Assembly (NCBI RefSeq): GCF_009707705.1
Contig: NZ_WLYX01000001.1
Location: 2,170,001 to 2,234,000 of the forward strand
From: Paludibacterium denitrificans
GTDB taxonomy: Bacteria; Pseudomonadota; Gammaproteobacteria; Burkholderiales; Chromobacteriaceae
Direction of reading: 5' to 3'
Length of the DNA: 64,000 bases
Below the pieces are notes generated by a model, which was given only the letters and a program-made list of their open reading frames with translations, did no database searches and was not told where the DNA came from. The position numbers were made by a program, and so were the translations under genes. Positions 43,452 through 53,451 of this stretch are shown piece after piece. Position 1 is the first letter of the stretch. Each line of letters begins with the position of its first letter.

Positions 43452-44601
43452 ATGGACTTCAGCCTCAGCCATGAACAGCAGGCACTGGTCGATTCTGCCG
43501 CTCGCTTTGCCAAAACCCGTCTTGCTCCTTATTACCGCGCTCGTGAAAAAGCCGAGCGGGTTGAGCGTGAGATCGTGCAGGAAATGGGAGCGTTGGGTTT
43601 TCTGGGGCTGGAGTTGCCAGAGGAACACGGCGGCCTCGGACTGGACTGTGTGACCAGCGGCTTGCTGCTTGAACAAATCGCTTATGGCGACTTCAACGTC
43701 TCTTACGTAAACCTTCTGACTTCTCTATGCGGACAGATCGTTGCGACGCACGCGCGTTCTGATGCCGCCCAAAGCTGGCTGCAGCAGGTGATTGCTTAGC
43801 GACAAGCTGATTGCCATTGCCCTCACGGAACCCAGTGCCGGTTCTGATGCGGCCCGTCTCAAACTGAAAGCCGTGCGCGATGGCAACGATTTCGTGCTCA
43901 GCGGCGAAAAAACGTCAATTTCCATGGCGACGCAGGCCGATGTGGCCGTGGTGTTTGCCCGTACCGGTACGGAAGATGCCAAGGCTCGCGGGATCAGCGC
44001 TTTTCTGGTGCCGATGCATCTGCCGGGGATCACCCGAACCGCATTTGATGACATTGGCACCCGCCCGGTCGGGCGCGGTTCGATCTTCTTCGATGGTGTG
44101 CGTATTGCCAGCGACATGATGCTTGGCGACGAAGGACAGGGCTTCATCCAGGTCATGCAGGGATTCGACTACAGCCGGGCGCTGATTGGTTTGCAATGCA
44201 TGGGGGTGGTGCGGGCCTCGCTCGACGAAGCATGGAAATACACACAGGAGCGTGAGGCGTTTGGCAAGCCGATCGGCGAATTTCAGGGCGTCAGTTTCCC
44301 GTTGGCCGAAGCCGAGACCATGTATGAGGCTTGCCGGGCGCTCTGTCTGAAAACCCTGTGGCTAAAGGATCAGGGGCTACCACATACCGCCGAAGCAGCA
44401 ATGTGCAAGTGGTGGGCACCCAAGCTGGCGTGCGAAATCATTCACCAGTGTCTGCTGACGCATGGCCATGGTGGCTATGGCAGTGATTACCACTTTGGCC
44501 AGCGTTATCGGGATGTGATGGGGCTGCAGATCGGTGACGGGACGGCAAACATCATGAAGATGATTATCGCCCGCCAGATGGCCGAGCGGCATCGGATCTA
44601 G
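43452..44601 (+). CDS. aliB: Cyclohexanecarboxyl-CoA dehydrogenase (AliB-like)
   Basis: FAD-dependent acyl-CoA dehydrogenase of about 382 residues. N-terminal helical part (DFSLSHEQQALVDSAARFAKTRL), middle beta domain (IALTEPSAGSDAARLKLKAVRDG), C-terminal helical part (QEREAFGKPIGEFQGVSFPLAEAETMYEA, THGHGGYGSDYHFGQRYRDVMGLQIGDGTANIMKM). Predicted to desaturate cyclohexanecarboxyl-CoA, passing electrons to EtfAB. At 43794-43800 GCTTAGC replaces GCCGGC (restores V-I-A-G-D-K-L-I-A). Faces aliA across the control region, and its stop overlaps that of badR. Confidence 0.87.
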
Positions 44602-45068
44602 ATCTTGGCCATGTTTTGCTGCAGCAGGCTGATGTAGTGGATGAAGGCCAAACGGTCGTCGAACGAGAAACCTTGCAGGGCCTGATCGTAGAAGTCGCTG
44701 ATGGGATCGTAGAGCGCGGCCCAGAGCTCGTGGCCCTTGGCGGTTAATTTCACCCGGCGGGCCCGGCGGTCTTCCTCGCTGGTGACGCGTTCGATGAGGC
44801 CATCGCGCTCCAGTCGGGTCATCAGGCCAGCCAGGTTCTGTCGACTGACCAGCAAGTATTGCGAGAGTTCTCCGACGGTCATGCCATCCGTTGCCTTGGG
44901 GTGGGAGAGCGCGCCCAGTACCGACCACTGCTGGGTGGTGACACCGAGTCCCGACAGTGCCTGAGTGCCCTTGGTATGCAGCGTGTTGGCGGCTTGAAAG
45001 AACCGAAAAAACAAACGGTTGTTGATTTCGATGTTCGCAAGGTTTTTTTCGGCTGGAAGGTCTTTCAT
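44598..45068 (-). CDS. badR: MarR-family regulator (BadR-like)
   Basis: 156 residues, intact. Winged helix-turn-helix: GLGVTTQQWSVLGALSH, MTVGELSQYLLVSRQNLAGLMTRLERDGLIERVTSEEDRRARRVKLTAKGHELW, with dimerisation helices at both ends. In Rhodopseudomonas palustris BadR controls badHI-aliAB-badK in response to a cyclohexene-carboxyl-CoA intermediate; the gene neighbourhood here (aliB on one side, badH on the other) makes the same role likely. It is transcribed opposite to both neighbours. Confidence 0.85.
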   Translation of the reverse strand: MKDLPAEKNLANIEINNRLFFRFFQAANTLHTKGTQALSGLGVTTQQWSVLGALSHPKATDGMTVGELSQYLLVSRQNLAGLMTRLERDGLIERVTSEEDRRARRVKLTAKGHELWAALYDPISDFYDQALQGFSFDDRLAFIHYISLLQQNMAKI

Positions 45069-45171
45069 CAGCGGAGCCAGAGAAGTTTGAACGGAAGCTA
45101 TTGAAGCGCAAAGCGCGGAACGAAGGCAAGACGCACTTCAAATTTTTGTCATGACATGAGGAGAGGCGAGC

Positions 45172-45940
45172 ATGAAGGGTATCCGGGATAAGGTCGTTGT
45201 GGTGACCGGCGGTGCAGGCGGAATCGGCTCGGCAATCTGCCGTCGCTTTGCAGAGGACGGTGCCGTGGTCGCGGTTTTTGACATCAACAAGGAGGCGGCG
45301 GAAGCCGTTGCGACGGACATCCGCTCCAGTGGCGGCCGTGCCAGCGCTTTTGCCGTGAATCTGACTGATCAGGACTCCGTGCAGACGGCGGTGGCGGCTA
45401 CTGAACAACAGCTCGGCCCGATCGAGGTGCTGGTGAATAACGCCGTTTGGGACAAGGTGGGCAATTTTCTCGATACCGAGAAACCGCTGTGGGATCAGAT
45501 CGTCGCCATCAACCTGTACGGTGCACTGTACATGCACCACGCGGTACTCAAAGGCATGTCGCAACGCGGCCGTGGCCGTGTCATCAATGTTGCCTCCGAT
45601 GCGGCACGCGTCGGTTCTTCCGGCGAAGCCGTGTATGCCTTCTGCAAGGGCGGGCTGGTGTCGTTCTCCAAGACCATCGCCCGCGAACTGGCTCGCAAGC
45701 AAATCAATATCAACGTGGTGTGCCCGGGGCCAACCGATACGCCATTGCTGGACGATATCTGCGGGGAAGGTGAACAGGGCGAGAAACTGCGTGCCGCCTT
45801 TACCCGTGCGATTCCGTTTGGTAAGCTTGGGCCAGCCCGGCGATCTGCCCGGCATTATCGCCTTCCTTGCCAGCGATGAAGCCGCATTCATCACCGGCCA
45901 AGTGATCAGCGTATCCGGTGGCCTGACGATGGCTGGCTAA
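45172..45940 (+). CDS. badH: 2-hydroxycyclohexanecarboxyl-CoA dehydrogenase (BadH-like SDR)
   Basis: Short-chain dehydrogenase of about 255 residues: VVVTGGAGGIGSAICRRFAEDG (cofactor), LVNNAVWDKVG, catalytic Ser in INVASDAARVGSSGEAVYAFCKGG with Y-A-F-C-K as the Y-X-X-X-K pair, and CPGPTDTPLLDD. An extra G near 45829 breaks the frame close to the end (repair: G-K-L-G-Q-P-G-D-L-P-G-I-I-A-F-L-A-S). Oxidises the hydroxy intermediate to the 2-keto compound for BadI. First of a plus-strand run through etfA. Confidence 0.88.
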
Positions 45941-45970
45941 GAGCCCCCTGACTGACAAAGGAGAGACAAC

Positions 45971-46752
45971 ATGGAATACCAGGACATTCTGTACACCAAG
46001 GAAGATGGCATTGCCACCATTACCATCAACCGTCCCAAGCAGTACAACGCGTTTCGCGCCCAAACCTGCGAAGAGATGATTCACGCCTTCAAGGATGCGG
46101 ATTTTGACCGTCAGATTGGCGTCGTGGTGTTGACCGGGGCGGGCGACAAGGCCTTCTGCACCGGTGGTGACCAAGGCACGCAAGATGGCGGGTATGGTGG
46201 CCGCGGCACCATCGGCTTGCCGATTGAAGAAGTGCAAAGCGCCATTCGCGATATCTCCAAACCGGTGATTGCCCGTGTTAACGGTTACGCCATTGGCGGC
46301 GGCAATGTGCTGGTCACCATCTGCGATCTGGCGATCGCCTCGGAAACAGCGCAACTGGGGCAGGCTTCCCGCGTGTGGGGTCGGTCGATCCCGGATTTGG
46401 TACGGCGCTGCTGGCGCGTGTGGTCGGCGAAAAGAAGGCTCGTGAAATCTGGTACCTGTGCCGCCGCTATAGCGCCAAGGAAGCGCTGGCGATGGGGCTG
46501 GTGAATGCGGTGGTGCCACCTGAGCAGCTGGATGCCGAAGTGAAAAAGTGGTGCGAGGAAATTGTCGAAAAGAGCCCGACTGCCATCGCGCTGGCCAAGA
46601 AATCGTTCAACGTCGATACCGAGATGATCCGTGGCATGGGCGGGCTGGCGATGCACGCGCTCAAGCTCTATTACGAGTCGGCAGAGTCGGCCGAAGGGGG
46701 CAATGCCTTCCGCGAGAAGCGCAAGCCGGAATTCCGCAAATACGTCAAATAA
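45971..46752 (+). CDS. badI: 2-ketocyclohexanecarboxyl-CoA hydrolase (BadI-like)
   Basis: Crotonase-fold ring-cleaving hydrolase, related to MenB, about 260 residues. Very close to the R. palustris BadI pattern: [74 protein letters not shown], then [31 protein letters not shown] and [11 protein letters not shown]. Opens the ring to give pimeloyl-CoA. At 46364-46368 a GCCGGC scar breaks the frame (restores [13 protein letters not shown]). This is the most diagnostic gene of the cluster. Confidence 0.92.
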
Positions 46753-46851
46753 ACGGGGATGCGCGTCCATCTGGCATGGACGCGACCTCCCGTGCTCAGG
46801 CTTCGCCACACGGCACGCCGAAGATCATCGACATGGAAACGGATAGACAAA

Positions 46852-48006
46852 ATGATCAGAGACCGGGAAACCCTCAATATTCTGCTGGATACCATTTCCC
46901 GGTTTGTGCGCGAACGCCTGATACCCAATGAAGCGCTCGTAGCCGAAACCGACCAGATTCCGCAAGAGCTGGTTAACGAGATGAAAGAGCTGGGCCTGTT
47001 TGGCCTGTCCATTCCCGAAGAGTACGGCGGCATGGGGCTGACGATGGAGGAAGAGGTGCTGGCCACCTTTGCCATTGGCCGAACCTCTCCTGCTTTTCGG
47101 TCTTTGTTTGCCACCAACAATGGCATCGGCGCACAAGGCATTGTCATTGATGGCAACGACGAGCAGAAAAACCACTACCTGCCAAAGATCGCCAGTGGCG
47201 AAATCATCGGTTCGTTTGCCTTGACCGAGCCGGATAGCGGTTCCGACGCCGCCAGCGTCCGCACTGTTGCGGTACGGGATGGCGGCAGCTATGTCATCAA
47301 CGGCACTAAACGCTACATCACCAATGCGCCGGAGGCCGGTATCTACACGGTGATGGCACGTACCGATCCGGAGAAGCGCGGGCCGGATGGAATCTCGGCC
47401 TTTATCGTCGAGCGTGGTACTCCCGGGCTGTCGCTCGGCCAGATCGACAAAAAGATGGGGCAAAAAGGCGCGCACACCTGCGATGTGATTTTCGATGACT
47501 GCCGTATTCCGGCCAGCAACCTGATTGGCGGGCGTGAAGGGGTGGGCTTCAAGACGGCAATGAAGGTGCTCGACAAGGGGCGCATCAATATCGCGGCCGT
47601 GTCAGTCGGCGTGGCGGAACGCATGCTGGATGACGCCCTGCGCTACGCCTGTGAACGCAAGCAGTTTGGCAAGCCGATTGCCGAGTTCCAGTTGATTCAG
47701 GCGATGTTGGCCGACAGCAAGGCCGAGATTTATGCCGCCAGATCCATGGTGGTCGATGCCGCACGCCAGCGTGATCTGGGGCGGGATGTCAGTACCGAAG
47801 CGGCGTGCGCCAAATTGTTTGCCTCGGAAATGTGTGGCCGCGTCGCCGACCGGGCCGTACAGATCTTCGGTGGCGCCGGTTATCTGGCCGAATATGGCAT
47901 CGAGCGTTTTTATCGTGATGTGCGGCTGTTCCGTATTTTTGAAGGAACGAGCCAGATCCAGCAACTCGTCATTGCCCGCAACCTGATTCGCCAGCACGGC
48001 GCCTGA
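46852..48006 (+). CDS. Acyl-CoA dehydrogenase, probably for pimeloyl-CoA
   Basis: 384 residues, intact. DTISRFVRERLIPNEALVAETDQIPQELVNEMKELGLFGLSIPEEYGGMGL, SFALTEPDSGSDAASVRTVA, ACERKQFGKPIAEFQLIQAMLADSKAEIYAARSMV, catalytic Glu in RIFEGTSQIQQLVIARNLIR. General acyl-CoA dehydrogenase fold. The ATG at 46852 gives the family start; the longer frame upstream reads Arg-rich and is not supported. In context it would oxidise pimeloyl-CoA, the product of BadI (inference). Confidence 0.88.
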   Translation: MIRDRETLNILLDTISRFVRERLIPNEALVAETDQIPQELVNEMKELGLFGLSIPEEYGGMGLTMEEEVLATFAIGRTSPAFRSLFATNNGIGAQGIVIDGNDEQKNHYLPKIASGEIIGSFALTEPDSGSDAASVRTVAVRDGGSYVINGTKRYITNAPEAGIYTVMARTDPEKRGPDGISAFIVERGTPGLSLGQIDKKMGQKGAHTCDVIFDDCRIPASNLIGGREGVGFKTAMKVLDKGRINIAAVSVGVAERMLDDALRYACERKQFGKPIAEFQLIQAMLADSKAEIYAARSMVVDAARQRDLGRDVSTEAACAKLFASEMCGRVADRAVQIFGGAGYLAEYGIERFYRDVRLFRIFEGTSQIQQLVIARNLIRQHGA

Positions 48007-48042
48007 TACCGGCGTTGCCGGACGACAGAAAGGCCTTCAATC

Positions 48043-49211
48043 ATGAAATTCCAATGGGATGATCCGCTGCGGCTGGATCTGCAACTGAGTGACGAAGAAC
48101 GCATGATCCGCGATGCGGCGCACGAATATTGTCAGGCTCGCGCCCCGCGTACAGCAGGCGTTCCGCCATGAGTCCACCGATCCGGCCATCTTTCGCGAGA
48201 TGGGCGAACTGGGCCTGCTGGGGGCAACGTTGCCCGAACAGTACGGCGGAGCGGGTTTGAACTATGTCAGCTATGGCCTGATCGCGCGCGAAGTCGAGCG
48301 CGTCGACTCGGGTTACCGCTCAATGATGAGTGTCCAGTCTTCGCTGGTGATGGTGCCGATTTTTGAGTTTGGCACGGAAGCACAAAAGCAGAAGTACCTG
48401 CCCAAGCTGGCGCGCGGCGTATGGATTGGCTGCTTTGGCCTGACTGAGCCGAACCACGGCTCCGACCCCGGCTCGATGATTACGCGGGCCAGAAAAGTGG
48501 CCGGTGGCTGGCAACTGAATGGCAGCAAGATGTGGATTACCAACAGCCCGATTGCGGATGTGTTCGTCGTTTGGGCCAAGGATGACGAAGGACAGATTCG
48601 CGGCTTCATTCTGGAAAAAGGCATGAAGGGGTTATCCGCCCCGGCCATCCACGGCAAGGTTGCCCTGCGCGCCAGCATTACCGGCGAGATCGTGATGGAT
48701 GACGTATTTGTGCCGGATGACAACGCTTTCCCGGACATTCGTGGCCTCAAGGGGCCGTTCACCTGCCTCAACTCGGCGCGTTTCGGCATTGCACGGGGGC
48801 GCTTGGCGCGGCGGAAGATTGCTGGTTCCGCGCCCGTCAGTATGTACTGGAGCGCCAACAGTTTGGCCGTCCTCTGGCCGCCAACCAGCTGATCCAGAAG
48901 AAGTTGGCCGACATGCAAACCGACATCACGTTGGGATTGCAGGGCTGCTTGCGTCTGGGTCGGATGAAAGATGAAGGCAGCGCCGCTCCCGAGATCACCT
49001 CGATCATGAAACGCAACAGCTGTGGCAAGGCGCTTGAGATTGCCCGGACGGCGCGCGACATGCTCGGTGGCAACGGGGTCAGCGACGAATATGGCGTGAT
49101 CCGCCACATGGTCAACCTTGAGGCGGTCAATACCTACGAAGGCACTCACGATGTCCATGCGCTGATTCTGGGCCGGGCCCAGACCGGTATTGCTGCGTTT
49201 GCTTAGGCTGA
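48043..49211 (+). CDS. gcdH: Glutaryl-CoA dehydrogenase
   Basis: Decarboxylating dehydrogenase: glutaryl-CoA to crotonyl-CoA. About 389 residues. [29 protein letters not shown] is the typical GcdH start, then [63 protein letters not shown], and catalytic-Glu region [30 protein letters not shown]. Frame errors near 48148 and 48800 (G run). At 49201-49208 GCTTAGGC at the end stands for GCCGGC, so the natural end is A-F-A-G-stop a few bases further on. It links the ring-cleavage branch to central metabolism. Confidence 0.92.
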
Positions 49212-49234
49212 TTGCCCGCGCCACCGGTCCCAAG

Positions 49235-49244
49235 GTTGGCCGAA
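49235..49244 (+). repeat. Intergenic GTTGGCCGAA copy
   Basis: Exact 10-mer with AAG before and AAC after, between gcdH and the nitroreductase gene; one of very few copies inside the catabolic island. Confidence 0.9.
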
Positions 49245-49277
49245 AACATCAGTGCTGTTTATCCACAGGAGTTGATT

Positions 49278-49987
49278 ATGCAGGACAACCATCACAAGGA
49301 CGGAGAGCCCGCCACGGTGGCGCTGGTGGACCGGGTGATGCGGGAACGCCGTTCGATCCGGGCTTTTTTTCCCCAACCGGTGCCGCTGGAACGGGTGAAC
49401 GAGATTCTGGCGAGCGCTGCTGGGCGCCCTCCGGCAACAATATCCAGCCATGGCGCGTACATGTGGTGTGCGGCAGAACACGTCAGCGACTGGTCGATGC
49501 CGTGTGCTCGGCCTATGACCGGGCGGATGGCAGCTATCAGGCCGAGTATCACTACTATCCGCGCGAGTTCTTTGAACCTTACCTCGGTCGGCGGCGCAAG
49601 TCCGGTTGGGGCCTCTATGGCCTGCTTGGCATCCAGAAGGGCGAGACCGAACGGATGCGCGCCCAACACCGCAAGAACTTTGAGTTTTTTGGAGCCCCGG
49701 TCGGGTTGATGTTCAGTATCGACCGGCGGATGGAGCAGGGGAGCTGGCTCGATTACGGCATGTTTTTGCAGAACGTGATGCTGGCCGCCAGTGCTCGCGG
49801 CTTGGCCACGTGTGCACAAGGCGCGTGGATTGACTACCACCGCCTCATTGCTGATCTGCTGAAGTTTGGCGAGCAGGAACAGCTGGTGTGTGGCATGGCA
49901 CTGGGCTACCCCGACCCTGAGGCGCCCGAGAATACCTTGGCTCTCGATCGGGCTCCGTTAAGTGAATACGTCGTGGTTCACGACTGA
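49278..49987 (+). CDS. Nitroreductase-family flavoprotein (PnbA-like)
   Basis: About 236 residues. FMN-binding signatures V-M-R-E-R-R-S-I-R-A-F near residue 20, A-P-S-G-N-N-I-Q-P-W-R-V and GAPVGLMFSIDRRM, with the C-terminal helix ASARGLATCAQGAWIDYHRLIADLL. Resembles nitrobenzoate-reductase-type members. An extra base near 49425 breaks the frame. It is unusual in a bad/ali cluster: the published pathway has no step for it, so it may reduce an unsaturated or nitro-substituted acid or recycle flavin. It stands between gcdH and etfB with short gaps. Confidence 0.85.
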
Positions 49988-50017
49988 ATTGCCACGAACT
50001 GGCCGAAAGGAAAAGCG

Positions 50018-50767
50018 ATGAAGATTCTGGTCCCTGTAAAACGTGTGCTGAATTACAACGTGAAAGTGCGGGTCAAGCCGGACGGCTCGGATGTCGATCT
50101 GGCCAACCTGAAGATGTCGATGAATCCGTTCGACGAAATCGCGGTGGAAGAAGCCGTGCGCCTGAAGGAAGCCGGTATCGCTTCCGAGGTGATCGTGGTG
50201 TCGGCCGGGAGCGCCGCCTGTCAGGAAACGCTGCGTAGCGCGCTGGCCAATGGTGCGGATCGGGCGCTGCTGATCGAAACCGATGCTGCTTTACAGCCGT
50301 TGGCAGTGGCCAAGTTGTTAAAGGCGGTGTGTGAGGCAGAGCAGCCGCAGTTGGTGATCTGTGGCAAGCAGGCGATCGATGACGACGCTAACCAGACCGG
50401 GCAGATGCTGGCCGCCTTGATGGGCTGGGCGCAGGCCACCTTTGCCTCGCGCGTGACTATTGCTGACGGGCAGGCCGATATTACCCGAGAGATCGACGGC
50501 GGGCTGGAAACCCTGACGGTCAAACTGCTTACTGTGGTGACGACTGATCTGCGGCTGAATGAGCCGCGCTATGCCTCGTTGCCCAACATCATGAAGGCCA
50601 AGAAAAAGCCGCTGCAGGTTGTGACTCCGGCGTCATTGGGCGTAGATATCGCCCCCCGGCTGAAACAGCTCAAAGTGGACGAACCGGCCAAACGCGGTGC
50701 CGGGGTCAAGGTCAGCGATGTGGCCGAGTTGATCGCCAAGCTCAAACACGAAGCCAACGTTATCTAA
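50018..50767 (+). CDS. etfB: Electron transfer flavoprotein beta subunit
   Basis: 249 residues, intact. [76 protein letters not shown] and [23 protein letters not shown] are the standard EtfB blocks. Accepts electrons from the acyl-CoA dehydrogenases encoded beside it. The cluster has its own EtfBA pair, which suits a pathway with three flavin dehydrogenases. Confidence 0.95.
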   Translation: MKILVPVKRVLNYNVKVRVKPDGSDVDLANLKMSMNPFDEIAVEEAVRLKEAGIASEVIVVSAGSAACQETLRSALANGADRALLIETDAALQPLAVAKLLKAVCEAEQPQLVICGKQAIDDDANQTGQMLAALMGWAQATFASRVTIADGQADITREIDGGLETLTVKLLTVVTTDLRLNEPRYASLPNIMKAKKKPLQVVTPASLGVDIAPRLKQLKVDEPAKRGAGVKVSDVAELIAKLKHEANVI

Positions 50768-50778
50768 GGAATCCTGCC

Positions 50779-51706
50779 ATGGCCCTGCTTGTTATTGCTG
50801 AACACGATCACCGCAGCCTGAAGGCTGCTACCCGTAATGCCGTCGCTGCCGCGGCACGGATTGGCGGCGAAATCCATGTGCTGGTGGCCGGTGCCAACTG
50901 TGGCGCGGTCGCCGAGCAGGCCGCCTACCGGCTCATGTTGCCAAGGTCAGGGTGGCCGATGCGCCACACTATGCCGATCAGACCGCCGAGAATCTGGCTG
51001 CGCTGATCGTGGCCTTGGCCGATGGCTATAGCCACATTCTTGCCGCCGCGACTAGCACTGGCAAAAACACATTGCCGCGCGTGGCAGCCCTGCTGGATGT
51101 AGCGCAACTGTCTGACATCGTGGCAGTGGCAAGTGCGGATACCTTTGTGCGCCCGGTCTATGCCGCTAATGTGCTGGCCACCGTGCAATCGCTCGATCCG
51201 ATCAAGGTCATCAGCGTGCGTGGCACGGCGTTCGAAGCGGTCGGTGATGGTGGTAATGCTGTGGTTGAGCCGGTGCCAGCCTGCCCTGATCTGGGCCTTG
51301 CCCGCGTGAGTGGACGGGAGTTGGTTAAAAGCGAACGACCGGAGCTCGCCACCGCCAAGATCATCGTTTCCGGCGGCCGGGGACTGGGCAATGGCGACAA
51401 CTACCGTGCCCTGCTGGAACCGTTGGCCGACAAGCTTGGCGCTGCACTGGGAGCCTCTCGCGCCGCTGTCGATGCCTTCGTCTCCAACGATTACCAGGTC
51501 GGCCAGACCGGCAAGATTGTTGCACCACAGCTTTATATCGCGGTCGGCATTTCTGGCGCCATTCAACATCTGGCCGGGATGAAGGATTCCAAGGTGATCG
51601 TAGCCATCAACAAGGATGCCGATGCACCGATCTTCCGGTGGCGGATTACGGATTGGTCGGTGACCTGTTCGAGAGCATCCCTGAACTGGTCGCGGCATTG
51701 GGTTGA
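50779..51706 (+). CDS. etfA: Electron transfer flavoprotein alpha subunit
   Basis: About 309 residues. LLVIAEHDHRSLKAATRNAVAAA, then the FAD-binding C-terminal half (IIVSGGRGLGNGDNYRALLEPLADKLGAALGASRAAVDAF, QVGQTGKIVAPQLYIAVGISGAIQHLAGMKDSKVIVAINKD). Two breaks: near 50930 and near 51640, where CCAGG lost its A (restores P-I-F-Q-V-A-D-Y-G-L-V-G-D-L-F). The end, E-L-V-A-A-L-G-stop, is at 51706. Starts 11 bases after etfB. Confidence 0.93.
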
Positions 51707-51901
51707 TCCGCCAGCCGCATCATGGCGATGCGGCGTATTGGTCATTGGTTCTGCGGTGTGTTCCGTTCGGTGTTGGCGCCGTGCGCGGGATTTTTTGTCT
51801 GATCGATTTTGTTGAACGGAAGGCACCCACCCGCAAGGTGTGGTCGTCAGATTCCGGCTCAACCGCTGAAGTACAACCATAACAATATACGGAGAGACTT
51901 C

Positions 51902-53060
51902 ATGAAGCATGCAACCATCTATATCACCGGGTTGGCGGGCCTTCTGCTCAGCGCCACCGCCATGGCCGACAATACGGTCATCTACGGCAAGATCAACCTC
52001 GCGCTGGAAACGGTGTCCGCCAAGGGCGCCACCGATGGGCACAGCAATATTCCATCCGGTCAGCGTGTGACCAGTAACCTGTCGTATCTGGGATTTCGTG
52101 GCGAAGAAAACCGGGTAATGGTACCAGCGCCGTGTGGCAGGTGGAGCAGGACATCAACCCTGACAATTGCAACAACTGCGGCTTTGCCAACCGGACCTCA
52201 TTTGTCGGCTTGAAGGGCGAGGATTGGGGGCGTCTGGTTGTGGGGCGTTACGACCTGTACTGGACTTCACATCTGGCGGCGCTCGACAAACATGTGGTGC
52301 AGGCCGGGGTCGCCGGGATGATCCTGTCGGTATTTGGTACCTATGGCGGTTATACCCCGTTGGGCAAATCCTCTGCCACCACCTCCCTGATGGGCGGGCG
52401 TGCCATCAATGTGGTGCGCTACGACACTCCGAGGGTGAACGGACTGGCGGGCAGTCTGAATTACTCCACCTCCGAGCAGAAGACCGGCAACGGTAGCCCG
52501 TCGGCGGTGCAAGTGGAGCTGGATTACAAGGACGGCCCGGTGATTGCCAACCTGTCCTATCTGCATGCCAACAGCAGCAACGGTAGCCTGACCAACACTG
52601 GCGGTGTTGCCAGCGAGCCGGGCATGAGTGCAGATGCGGTCAAATTTGTTGGTTCGTATACCTTTTCGCAAGGCACTGTGCTGGGCTTGGGTGGGGAGTC
52701 GTTGCGTACACATTATTCCGAAGGCAACGTCAGTCGCATGGCATACGGTATGCATCTTGGACAAGAACTGACGCCCCATACCTATGTGGGCATGACCTAT
52801 GGCCGGGCGGGCAATGTATCGTCATCCATTGCCGGATCAGCAACGACCGATAAGACCGATGCCCACTTTCTCAGCCTGCTGACGACCTATAACTTCACCA
52901 AGCGCACGATGGTGTATGCCGAATATGCGCGCATTTTCAATTCGGCCAACGCGGGCTACTACTTCGTTTCCACCGGTAACCTGAATGCCACGGCGGCGAT
53001 GCTTAAGGCAAGGGCGCCGATCCGATGACGTTCATGGTGGGCATGAACCATGTCTTTTGA
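51902..53060 (+). CDS. Neisserial-type outer-membrane porin
   Basis: Trimeric 16-strand porin of the betaproteobacterial Gram-negative porin family, about 385 residues. Signal peptide (IYITGLAGLLLSATAMA), then DNTVIYGKINLALETVSAKG, SYLGFRGEENLGNG-like start of strand 3, NRTSFVGLKGEDWGRLVVGRYD, many alternating strands, and a C-terminus M-T-F-M-V-G-M-N-H-V-F with the terminal Phe needed for assembly. Errors near 52112 and at 53001-53008 (GCCGGC scar) plus one more indel there. Its position directly after etfA suggests it imports the alicyclic acid substrate, as porins beside aromatic-acid clusters do. Confidence 0.87.
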
Positions 53061-53082
53061 GTGAGGCAACATCCGGTCTTTG

Positions 53083-53110
53083 CGCCAGCTTGATGCTGGC
53101 GTTTTTTTTT
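53083..53110 (+). terminator. Terminator after the porin gene
   Basis: Stem CGCCAGC / GCTGGCG with loop TTGAT and nine T residues. Confidence 0.92.
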
Positions 53111-53195
53111 GAGATCAACCGCCGCAGGGGAGGGGTAAAGCATGATCGTCATCCGTCATGGCGTCCGACGGTAATTCGCCTTTGAAATTTTCAGG

Positions 53196-53325
53196 CAAGG
53201 TGAGCCTGCTTACGCCGTTGATCCAGCCAGAGTTCGGCAAGATTGGAAAACGCCTGTAGTCCAGCGCAGAGCAAGCAGTACAGGATGGCGGTAAAAAGAT
53301 AGATCTCGGGTTGATCTGGCAATGG
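53196..53325 (-). pseudogene. Possible C-terminal remnant of an amino-acid ABC transporter permease
   Basis: The minus strand encodes INPEIYLFTAILYCLLCAGLQ followed by a short amphipathic tail (LAELWLDQRRKQAHLA) and a stop. This resembles the last membrane helix of HisM/GltK-type permeases, but no upstream domain is present: the frame runs back only into the hairpin at 53334-53363. It may be a leftover of a deleted transporter gene at the edge of the catabolic island. Weak evidence, single short match. Confidence 0.35.
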
Positions 53326-53333
53326 TTAATACC

Positions 53334-53363
53334 AAGAGAAAAGCCACGTGTTGAAACGTGGCT
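53334..53363 (-). terminator. Terminator for the PAS chemoreceptor gene
   Basis: Stem AGCCACG / CGTGGCT; on the minus strand it runs into TTTTCTCTT. About 90 bases after the stop of the gene at 53452-55035. Confidence 0.75.
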
Positions 53364-53430
53364 TGCTGTGGCAAAGCGTTATTGCCTCTCTTTTCAGGCT
53401 ATCCACGGCTTATCAACCGCAGACAGCACA

Positions 53431-53440
53431 GTTGGCCGAA
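53431..53440 (+). repeat. Intergenic GTTGGCCGAA copy
   Basis: Exact 10-mer between the hairpin at 53334-53363 and the stop of the PAS chemoreceptor gene. Confidence 0.9.
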
Positions 53441-53451
53441 TGGGGCGATGC

